The notes under the pieces are model-generated. The model searched no databases. It had not been told where the DNA came from and worked only from the letters and a program-made list of their open reading frames with translations. A stretch of DNA of 22,950 bases from JAWLFY01 sp964462125 (GTDB lineage: Bacteria; Planctomycetota; Planctomycetia; Pirellulales; Pirellulaceae), in contig CAYWXT010000070.1 of assembly GCA_964462125.1 (NCBI GenBank), positions 1 to 22,950 of the forward strand. The letters are read 5' to 3'. Of this stretch, positions 17,142-22,950 are shown one piece after another (position 1 is the stretch's first letter; each line of letters starts with the position of its first letter). A program made the position numbers and the translations under genes.

Positions 17142-18191
17142 TCAATCGGTTGCCTGTCTGGCGGCCGGGCGGGGCAAGGTATTGGGGCAGCAGTCCGGGG
17201 GACAAACGTCGTGCCAAGGGCCGAGGTTTCCGAGGGCGAGCCGACCACTGGCCAGCCCCAGCCGTTCCTCGACCAGTTGCCGAATCATGCGAACAAACGC
17301 AGGATGCGTCCCCGCCGTTGCCGCCCGCGCCATCGGGATGCCCCGCTGCTCACAAAGCTCTGCCGCCTCCTCGTCCAGGTCATAGATCACCTCCATGTGA
17401 TCGCTGACGAAGCCAATCGGAACGATCACGATCGCCTGGCGTTTCCGCTTGCCGTCACGTGCGGCGATCGCGTCACAGATGTCGGGTTCCAACCACGGCT
17501 GCTGCGGCGGACCACTGCGGCTCTGGTAGACGAGCGACCAGGGTCCGGCGCCCGCCGCCTCGGCGACGAGCCGGCACGACTCGCGGAGCTGCCGCTGGTA
17601 ATCGCAGCTTTCCGCCATCCCCATCGGGATGCTGTGGGCGGTGAAAAACAACGTGACCTCCGCCGGCGAAAGACTAAGCGACCCTGCCGCTCGGCAGGTG
17701 TGGTCCGCCATCGCTTCAATGAACCCCGGGTGGTTGAACCCCATCCGCACCTTGTCGATTTTTGGCGCCCCTTCCCCAACCTCCTCGCGGGCGGCGATGA
17801 GGTTCTCGCGATACTGGCGGCAGCCGCTGTAACTGCTGAACATGCTGGTGAAAAACGCCAAGGCTCGCTGCCGACCCTCGTCCCGCATCTGCCGCAACGT
17901 TTCTGCAAAGTAGGGAGTCCAGTTGCGATTGCCCCAATAGACTGGCAGCTCGATGCTCGCCTCAGCGAACTCCCGCCCAATGGCATCCAGCAGTTGCCGG
18001 TTCTGCTCGTTGATCGGGCTGACGCCGCCAAAGCTCTGGTAGTGCTCGGCAACCTCCAGAATCCGTTCCCGTGGCACCGGCTTCCCCCGCAGCACGTTCT
18101 CCAAAAACGGCATCACATCCTCGGGACCTTCCGGGCCGCCGAAGGAGACCAGCAAGAACGAGTCGTAGGGAAGGTCGGGGGCGTTCGTCAT
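17142..18191 (-). CDS. hemH: Ferrochelatase, probable [2Fe-2S] type
   Basis: This 349-residue enzyme inserts Fe2+ into protoporphyrin IX or coproporphyrin III, the metal-insertion step of haem synthesis. The ATG at 18191 begins MTNAPDLPYDSFLLVSFGG, matching the family; a GTG at 18224 would add 11 residues. The catalytic His is in FTAHSIPM (His186) and the Glu in GFVSDHMEVIYDLD (Glu267), agreeing with His183/Glu264 of the B. subtilis enzyme. SGCRQY (Cys124) plus a C-terminal CPPDCC (Cys330, Cys334, Cys335) resembles the four-Cys pattern that binds a [2Fe-2S] cluster in mycobacterial ferrochelatase, one internal and three C-terminal. LLVSFGGPEGPEDVMPFLENV is also typical of actinobacterial-type enzymes, where the coproporphyrin route is common. 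The substrate is not decidable here. It leads an operon with the CapA-like gene. Confidence 0.95.
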   Translation of the reverse strand: MTNAPDLPYDSFLLVSFGGPEGPEDVMPFLENVLRGKPVPRERILEVAEHYQSFGGVSPINEQNRQLLDAIGREFAEASIELPVYWGNRNWTPYFAETLRQMRDEGRQRALAFFTSMFSSYSGCRQYRENLIAAREEVGEGAPKIDKVRMGFNHPGFIEAMADHTCRAAGSLSLSPAEVTLFFTAHSIPMGMAESCDYQRQLRESCRLVAEAAGAGPWSLVYQSRSGPPQQPWLEPDICDAIAARDGKRKRQAIVIVPIGFVSDHMEVIYDLDEEAAELCEQRGIPMARAATAGTHPAFVRMIRQLVEERLGLASGRLALGNLGPWHDVCPPDCCPNTLPRPAARQATD

Positions 18192-18391
18192 CAGATCAAC
18201 ATCGGGGCAGTCAGGTAAAGCCACAATAAATGTCTCGCGTCCCTACTATCCCCCAACGGCAAGACGCAGGCGAGATGGGGATTGGTGGTCAGTGGTGGCG
18301 GAGACCGGGTGGCGGCAATTCGAGTGCCAGCGTTTCGAGTACATTGGTGCGGGAATCCTCCACGGACACCAAGCCACCAGGGACTCGACTC

Positions 18392-19321
18392 ATGGACCCA
18401 ACATCGACCTCGCGTTCACGCCGCAACTTCCTCGCCCGGTCCGCGGCCCTGGCGGCCGCAGGCACGTTCGCGCCGGGAATCACCAAGACGACCCCGTCAT
18501 GGTCGGCCGACGATGGCGGGACGTCACCATGGCAACTCGGGTGCTTCACTCGCCCGTTCGCCCAGTTCACCTACGCCGAGGCTCTCCAGGGGATTGCGGC
18601 GGCCGGCTTCTCCGCGGTTGGCTTGATGTCGGCGCGGCTGACCAGCGGTAATGTCAACTTGGCCAACGCCAACGAGAAACAACGGGCCGAGATCCGCGAC
18701 GGGGCTGCCGAACACAATCTGGCAATTGCCGCCACCTACTACGGCGGCCCGCCAGTCCAGGAATCGCTCGCCGCAGGGGTCGAGGCGCTGCGGCAATTGA
18801 TCGACCATTGCCACCACGTCGGTTGCGCTACGATCCTGCTGGGCGGAACCGGGAACGAATCGCTCGTCGATCGGTATTACGAAGCGGTCAAGACCGTGTG
18901 TGACGAGGCGGCAGAGAAACAGGTCGCGCTGGTGCTCAAGCCGCACGGCGGGCTGAATGCGACCGGACCGGAGTGCCGGCGGATCGTCGAACAAGTCGGC
19001 CACCCAGCCTTCCGGATCTGGTACGACCCAGGGAACATCTTTCACTACTCCGAAGGTGAACTCGATCCGCTGGAGGATGTCGCCAGCGTCGACGGTTGGG
19101 TCACCGGAATGTGCGTCAAGGATTTCCAACCGCCACGGGGTGTCGCGGTCAATCCGGGATCGGGCCAGGTCGATTTTGTCAAATTGATGAAGCGACTCCG
19201 GGCCGGCGGATTCGAGTCGGGGCCGCTGATCGTCGAGACCCTCGCCCCGGGTGACCTGCAGACGACCAAGAGCAACGCTCGCCAGGCGAGGCGTTTTCTG
19301 GAGTCGGTGCTCGAGGCGTAA
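18392..19321 (+). CDS. Tat-exported sugar isomerase/epimerase-like TIM-barrel protein
   Basis: This 309-residue protein belongs to the xylose-isomerase-like TIM-barrel (AP endonuclease 2) superfamily. The ATG at 18392 begins MDPTSTSRSRRNFLARSAA, with the twin-arginine motif S-R-R-N-F-L at residues 9-14 followed by a hydrophobic stretch, so it is probably exported folded. A frame opening at 18230 would add 54 residues before this signal and is rejected. Barrel motifs are GIAAAGFSAVGLMS, LVLKPHGGLNATG, FRIWYDPGNIFHY, CVKDFQPP and LIVETLAP. Where many relatives have a metal-binding Glu (ALVLE..), this one has Lys followed by PHGG, so metal ligands may differ. The sugar substrate is unknown. It diverges from hemH across about 200 bp and a GGGA lies some nine bases upstream of the start. 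Confidence 0.88.
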   Translation: MDPTSTSRSRRNFLARSAALAAAGTFAPGITKTTPSWSADDGGTSPWQLGCFTRPFAQFTYAEALQGIAAAGFSAVGLMSARLTSGNVNLANANEKQRAEIRDGAAEHNLAIAATYYGGPPVQESLAAGVEALRQLIDHCHHVGCATILLGGTGNESLVDRYYEAVKTVCDEAAEKQVALVLKPHGGLNATGPECRRIVEQVGHPAFRIWYDPGNIFHYSEGELDPLEDVASVDGWVTGMCVKDFQPPRGVAVNPGSGQVDFVKLMKRLRAGGFESGPLIVETLAPGDLQTTKSNARQARRFLESVLEA

Positions 19322-20078
19322 TTCTCCCGCGCCTGCGAAAAAAAATGGCGCAGCGGATGCGACCCCAATTGAAGTGGTCGCCGAGAGGGAGGACTCGGCA
19401 CAGATCGCAGGGGAATAGAAAGCCTTCGCGGAAATAGGGCCGCTCGATCACCTGAGTCAGCGAAAGCAACGCTGGCGTCCCCCCCAGCATCTGGCGGCAT
19501 CGCCATAAGGTCGAGCCAATTCCGGCCCCCTGGCTGACAACACCCCCGCGACCCCGATGCAAGCGAAGACGGCCGGCCCAAAGCTAACTCGTTGCTCTCG
19601 CTGTCGGCAAGCTTCAAGAGTTTTGGGCCTAGCTGTGCTGGGACGCGTCCAGATAGCCGTCGTCCTACTCGCAATCTCGCTATGATAGAAATTGTGGCGA
19701 CAAGTTATCTGTCGCATTCGTAGGTTACCAGCGGGAAACAGTCTCAAAGTACGGTGCAATGGCCACGGCCAAGCCGGGCCTGCTTGCGCTCCCCGGCGTC
19801 TGCCTGGTCTTTCTTCCGATGGCGGCCGGAGCGTTGACGATGCTGTGCAGCCAAACCAGACGATTCATCGCGGCAAACCGGAACGATGAGCGAGCTTGTC
19901 GGTACCGAATGATCAGCGCGTTGGAAAGCGGAGCGGCTGGAGGGGCTACAATCAGCCAGTTGCTGGCCGATCTCTGGTTATGATGATAAGGGCCAGTGGC
20001 GACGATCTCGATTCCTTCCGTTCTACGGCGTTGTTTGGCGACGACAGCGGCTCTTCTTTCTCGAACCTGGCGACTACG
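19322..20078. other. Gene-poor stretch between the TIM-barrel gene and the hydrolase gene
   Basis: I see no convincing gene in these 757 bp. Open frames exist on both strands (for example plus 19759-19983, 74 codons with one hydrophobic stretch, and minus frames over 19457-19759), but none shows a recognisable motif or good ribosome-binding site. GCGCC (19329-19333) and GGCGC (19347-19351) could form a weak hairpin just after the TIM-barrel stop. A TATGAT at 19681-19686 lacks a matching -35 box. TTGGAA (19921-19926) and TACAAT (19947-19952) could be a promoter for the hydrolase, but the 20-bp spacing is long. It may hold decayed genes or regulatory DNA. Confidence 0.5.
19697..19715. promoter_or_regulatory. 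Candidate palindromic site
   Basis: GCGACA (19697-19702) and TGTCGC (19710-19715) form a perfect 6-bp inverted repeat around the AT-rich centre AGTTATC. It follows a TATGAT by about ten bases, a position where an operator or a transcript hairpin could act. No T-run follows, so a terminator is unlikely. No regulator can be named. Confidence 0.25.
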
Positions 20079-20987
20079 ATGCGACGGATTCTCGGCTATC
20101 GCCCCGTCCGCTACGCGGTGGCTGCGATGACTGTCCTCTTCGCCATTGCACTGGGCACATCGTGGTACGTTGGCGGCTCGCTGGTAGCACCGAGCTCTTG
20201 TGTGATCGGGGATCCGCCCCAGGAACTGAACGCAAGTTCCTTCGTCATTGAGAGCGAGTCTGGTTCTACGATCTCCGGCTGGCATTGTCGGCCCTCAGAG
20301 AGCAACGGGGTAATCGTCCTGCTTCATGGGATTCGGGGATCACGGTTGTCGATGCTGGAACGAGCCAGAATGCTCCATGACAGCGGATACGCGACGGTGA
20401 TGATTGATCTGCAGGCCCATGGAGAGAGCCCGGGGGAGGCAATCACCGTTGGACACCTGGAGAAACATGATGCCCGTGCCGCTGTTGAATTCGCACGTCG
20501 CAAACACGCCAACGAGCCAATCGGCGTCATCGGCGTTTCGCTCGGCGGTGCGGCCGCAGTACTCGCCTCGCCGCTGGAGATCGATGCTCTCGTTCTTGAG
20601 GCGGTCTATTCCACCATTGATGATGCCATACACAACCGCGTCTCGGCGAAGCTGGGGCCAGCGGCCGCGGTTCCTTCCGCTCTATTGCTGCTTCAGCTTT
20701 CGCCGCGATTGGGCTTTTCGGCTGCGGATCTGCGGCCGATCGACCACATGCCGAATTTGGCTTGTCCCGTTTGCGTCGTCTCGGGAACCGCAGATCGCCA
20801 TACCACGCTTGCCGAAACGCGGTCGATGTTCGACGCTGCCGCTGAGCCAAAGGACCTCTGGCTCGTCGAGGATGCTGACCATGCCGATCTGTTCGGTGTC
20901 GATCAAGCTGCCTACCGAGAAAAGATTCTTGATTTCTTTGAGCAGCATCTCCGCGATGCCTCGGCTCTCCCCTTGCCGAAGAAGTGA
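20079..20987 (+). CDS. Membrane-anchored alpha/beta hydrolase
   Basis: From the ATG at 20079 this 302-residue protein begins with a signal-anchor (YAVAAMTVLFAIALGTSWYV, residues 12-31), followed by an alpha/beta hydrolase domain facing outside. The oxyanion loop is VLLHGIRGSR. The nucleophile elbow is GVSLGG with Ser154. The acid is likely Asp239 in SGTADRHTT and the base His268 in EDADHADLF. DLQAHGESPGE is a typical strand-turn for this fold. The substrate is unknown; lipase, esterase and peptidase activities all occur in it. An in-frame ATG at 19980 and a frame opening at 19896 would add 33-61 unhydrophobic residues before the anchor, so they are less likely, but no strong Shine-Dalgarno settles the start. 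It stands alone, with no partner gene beside it. Confidence 0.88.
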   Translation: MRRILGYRPVRYAVAAMTVLFAIALGTSWYVGGSLVAPSSCVIGDPPQELNASSFVIESESGSTISGWHCRPSESNGVIVLLHGIRGSRLSMLERARMLHDSGYATVMIDLQAHGESPGEAITVGHLEKHDARAAVEFARRKHANEPIGVIGVSLGGAAAVLASPLEIDALVLEAVYSTIDDAIHNRVSAKLGPAAAVPSALLLLQLSPRLGFSAADLRPIDHMPNLACPVCVVSGTADRHTTLAETRSMFDAAAEPKDLWLVEDADHADLFGVDQAAYREKILDFFEQHLRDASALPLPKK

Positions 20988-21117
20988 AGCCGAGAGTACC
21001 GGTCATGAAGTCACCGGATGGATAAAACGCTGGTTTCTGTTTCGGAAGATCGAACGAGAAATCGCTGAACGAGTCGCGGAACGCATCAAGAACATCTCGC
21101 GGGAGGCGGTGTTTTAA
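20956..21117 (+). CDS. Small possible ORF with amphipathic basic C-terminus
   Basis: This is a 53-codon frame starting inside the end of the hydrolase gene in another frame. Its second half reads GWIKRWFLFRKIEREIAERV and continues AERIKNISREAVF, an amphipathic, charged helix that looks more protein-like than a chance frame. The first 18 residues are poor, the ATG at 20956 has no ribosome-binding site, and no upstream-free start exists nearer the helical part. It could be the end of a broken gene. It ends 59 bp before the small basic membrane protein and may be related to it functionally. Confidence 0.3.
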   Translation: MPRLSPCRRSEAESTGHEVTGWIKRWFLFRKIEREIAERVAERIKNISREAVF

Positions 21118-21176
21118 CGAGGATGCTCGTACGGAATCGCCTCAAAACCTACGTCAAGCCTACGCGAACAGAACCC

Positions 21177-21452
21177 ATGAAGCTTTTCCGTTACCGCAAG
21201 CCCTCGATCAAGACGATGCTGGGGGTGACCAAGGCGAAGAAACGGCTCAAGAAACAGCTGGGAGTCACCGCCGCGATGAAGCCACTGCGGTGGAGCACCA
21301 ACCAGAAACGCCGGCTCAAGCGTCGCGTAAGGTACGAGTCGAGTGCCGGCCGCATGATTCGCCATGGATTGCCCCGGCCGGGAGGCTGCATCGTGGTGAT
21401 TATCGCCAGCAGCGGTGTCTTGGCTGGACTGGGCACATGGTGGGTGCTGTAG
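21177..21452 (+). CDS. Small basic protein with C-terminal membrane segment
   Basis: This is a 91-residue protein starting at the ATG at 21177 (an in-frame ATG at 21123 adds 18 residues). The N-terminal two thirds is strongly basic: MKLFRYRKPSIKTMLGVTKA, then KKRLKKQLGVTAAMKPLRW, then a TNQKRRLKRRVRYES segment. The C-terminus is one hydrophobic segment (GCIVVIIASSGVLAGLGTWW), so it is probably tail-anchored with the basic part in the cytoplasm. I recall similar 'YRKPS..K..LGVTKAKK' small hypotheticals in planctomycetes, but the function is unknown. Possible roles such as nucleic-acid or membrane binding are only guesses from charge. It lies between the hydrolase and a transposase remnant. Confidence 0.6.
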   Translation: MKLFRYRKPSIKTMLGVTKAKKRLKKQLGVTAAMKPLRWSTNQKRRLKRRVRYESSAGRMIRHGLPRPGGCIVVIIASSGVLAGLGTWWVL

Positions 21453-21660
21453 TGCTGCGAGCCGCTTCGTTCTCAATCCGCCCTGAATCAACCGGTGGAC
21501 GTTGATGCCATCGCCGCAGTGAACCAGTTGGCGTTCGGACGTGGCGATGAAACCATCCTTGTCGACGATCTGCGAAACGGCGGCTTCGTTGAACTTTCGC
21601 TCGTGGCGGTGGAGAGCAGTAGTCCAGAATCGCTGCACTGTTGTCTGCGTTCATTGCTCA

Positions 21661-21924
21661 GCCAAGCGAGCGAGTGTCAAGGAAGCGATCGTGGTCGCGA
21701 ACGGCTACGAAAGCGAGAAACTGAAAGCGGAGAGCTACGCGGAGTTTGACTACCGTCCCGCTGCGTGCGGGAAAAGCTACCGCATGGTGGTCGTTCGCAA
21801 GGACATCGACGTCACCAACGGGCAGCATTTATTTTTCGACACGAAGAAGTGGTTTTTCTATATCACCAACGAATCGGCCGACGAGGTGTCGCCGCGAGAA
21901 GTGATTGCCGGGGCGAGGGCGCAA
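21661..21924 (+). pseudogene. IS1380-type transposase fragment
   Basis: About 88 codons on the plus strand read VKEAIVVANGYESEKLKAES, then YAEFDYRPAACGKSYRMVVV, then RKDIDVTNGQHLFFDTKKWF and FYITNESADEVSPREVIAGA. These match the conserved core of IS1380-family DDE transposases (the '..AEFxYRPxxCxxxYRMVVxRK..' and '..FFYITN..' stretch). Neither the N-terminal part nor the following '..CNQENLI..' part is present, the frame simply runs into unrelated codons, and no terminal inverted repeats are visible. It is therefore a dead remnant. It ends about 75 bp from a tRNA gene. The family call is from memory of the motif. The preceding 21453-21660 holds nothing I can identify. Confidence 0.7.
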
Positions 21925-21999
21925 CGATCGACGGGACGGGGGAGGGAGCCGTGGTCGGGACCCGTCGTGGACGTGGAGTTACGCGCAACGCTTTAGGAG

Positions 22000-22073
22000 T
22001 GGGCGATACTGGATTCGAACCAGTGACCTCCGCGGTGTGAACACGGCGCTCTAACCAACTGAGCCAATCGCCC
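22000..22073 (-). tRNA. tRNA-Val(CAC)
   Basis: A full cloverleaf is present on the minus strand, from G1 at 22073 to the discriminator A at 22000. The acceptor arms are GGGCGAT and ATCGCCC (7 bp), the D arm is GCTC/GAGC, the T arm is ACTGG-TTCGAAT-CCAGT, and the variable loop is AGGTC. The anticodon loop TTCACAC, closed by CCGTG/CGCGG, gives anticodon CAC, which reads GUG (valine). The 3' CCA is not encoded, so it must be added enzymatically. It lies 231 bp downstream of glgC on the same strand and next to the transposase remnant. Confidence 0.95.
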
Positions 22074-22084
22074 TTGACGAAGGA

Positions 22085-22102
22085 TGCCCCGCACTGGGGG
22101 CA
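22085..22102. terminator. Candidate hairpin upstream of the tRNA
   Basis: TGCCCC (22085-22090) and GGGGCA (22097-22102) form a 6-bp stem with a GCACTG loop, followed on the plus strand by AAGGTTTTGG. It could be a weak plus-strand terminator, or a hairpin just upstream of the tRNA on the minus strand. The T-run is short, so its function is doubtful. Confidence 0.25.
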
Positions 22103-22304
22103 AGGTTTTGGTGAACGCTGTCTTCCGGCGTCTCGGGTTCACCCGTTCTCGGGCGCTCTGACGCTCGGTACCGTTCACGTCAGGTAGTGTATCGTCCGCG
22201 TGGGTGCCCCGCGAGATCGGATCGGAAAGAAATTCCTTTGCCGTTCGCACCGCGAGCACCGCGGCGGCGATGGACGCCCATCGGACGCGACGTTCATGCG
22301 GCGG

Positions 22305-22950
22305 CTAGCACTCGAAGCCGTCTTCGATTTGCCCGGCCTTGATGACGATCGAGATTCCATCGCGGATCTGGAGCGCGTCGTCTTCACCCTGGTTCTCCAC
22401 GCCGGCGGCGTTGGTGATCTTGACGTTGGCGCCGAGCCGGCAATTCTTGTCGAGGATTGCACCGGAGATGACGCTTCCTGGGCCCACACCGACCGGCAAT
22501 CTCCCCGGCTTCAGGGTTCCATCGCGTTCGATGAAGTCAGCTCCCATGACGATGCTGTCCTTGATCGTCGCGTTGTCGCGGACGACGGTCCGCAGCCCGA
22601 TGATGCTGTTCTCGATCGTCACGTTGTTTCCAATCTTGCAACCATCCGCAATCAAGCTTCCCTTGATCGTGGCGTTGCCCATGATCGTTGGCGGTAGGAA
22701 TCGGGGACGGCTGTAGATCGGCGCGTCGCGGTCGCGCATGTTGAATGGCGGTGATTCACCCGCGAGTCTCAGGTTCGCCTCGTAAAAGGCCTTGATCGTT
22801 CCGATGTCTTCCCAATAGTCGTCGAACAGGTGCAGTTGAACGTTGTGGGATTTGATCGCATCGGGGAAGACGCCTTTGCCGAAGTCCTAGTGGTCGCTGT
22901 GGCGAAGCAAGTCGACCATCACCTCTTTTTTGAACTGGTACAGTCCCATG
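22305..22950 (-). pseudogene. glgC: Glucose-1-phosphate adenylyltransferase (3' part) with in-frame TAG
   Basis: GlgC makes ADP-glucose from ATP and glucose-1-phosphate for glycogen synthesis. The minus strand from 22950 down reads MGLYQFKKEVMVDLLRHSDH, a TAG stop (22887-22889), then DFGKGVFPDAIKSHNVQLHL, FDDYWEDIGTIKAFYEANL and the hexapeptide-repeat C-terminal domain (GNATIKGSLIADGCKIGNN, TVVRDNATIKDSIVMGADF), ending GQIEDGFEC. These are standard GlgC segments: YWEDIGTI lies in the sugar-binding part and the tail is a left-handed beta helix. The same frame continues across the TAG, so the break is a single codon, not a frameshift. It may be a true nonsense mutation or a sequencing error; any of several one-base changes would restore sense. 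The gene starts beyond the right edge, so its full state cannot be judged. Confidence 0.88.

Noticed and set aside
19045..19674. 209-codon minus-strand frame across the TIM-barrel 3' end
   Set aside because: It overlaps the confirmed TIM-barrel gene antisense, and its own sequence has no recognisable domain or start signal.
19759..19983. 74-codon plus-strand frame with one hydrophobic stretch
   Set aside because: No ribosome-binding site or family features; kept only as a possibility in the gene-poor region.
21114..21638. 174-codon minus-strand frame opposite the small basic protein
   Set aside because: No domain is recognisable, and the plus-strand frame has the better protein character (basic region plus membrane segment).

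Overview
The window is a piece of GC-rich bacterial chromosome that most resembles a planctomycete (Rhodopirellula/Pirellula-like). Four things point there: two groEL genes flanking one groES and followed by dnaJ and grpE, secreted proteins of unknown family, a Tat-exported sugar-isomerase-like TIM barrel, and a small basic protein of a planctomycete-like kind. This assignment is inference from gene content, not from a marker gene. Most of the window is chromosomal housekeeping DNA. I found no phage, CRISPR array, defence island or biosynthetic cluster.

Layout. 1-2182: the start of a UDP-glucuronate 4-epimerase-like gene (minus, running off the left edge) diverges from two exported helical proteins of unknown function (plus). 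2242-8985: a long minus-strand protein-folding cluster reads groEL2 (GGM tail), groES, groEL1 (no GGM tail), dnaJ, grpE, an FmdB-type zinc-ribbon gene and an isochorismatase-fold hydrolase. A hairpin at the groEL1 stop may separate the chaperonin part from the dnaJ part. 8986-9458 is a divergent control region. 9459-10997 is an exported low-complexity Pro/Ser/Ala-rich protein. 11142-13633: an exported cyclophilin and an exported DUF885 metallopeptidase-like protein form a minus-strand pair. 13851-15812 is a monomeric aconitase of the short type, with Ser where the first Fe-S cysteine is expected.

15840-15980 holds a decayed C-terminal piece of a B12-dependent ribonucleotide reductase. 16008-18191 is a minus-strand pair, ferrochelatase then CapA-like. 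18392-19321 is the Tat-exported TIM-barrel protein. 19322-22304 is the least orderly part: a gene-poor stretch, a membrane-anchored alpha/beta hydrolase, one or two small ORFs, an IS1380-type transposase remnant and a tRNA-Val(CAC). The right edge holds the 3' part of glgC (minus), interrupted by an in-frame TAG.

How genes may work together: GroEL/ES, DnaJ and GrpE are standard folding partners, although dnaK is not in the window. The exported cyclophilin and DUF885 protein may act together in the cell envelope. The epimerase and CapA-like protein suggest surface polysaccharide or polymer metabolism. The most unusual points are the aconitase Cys-to-Ser change, the glgC amber codon, the probable [2Fe-2S] ferrochelatase, and the two gene remnants.
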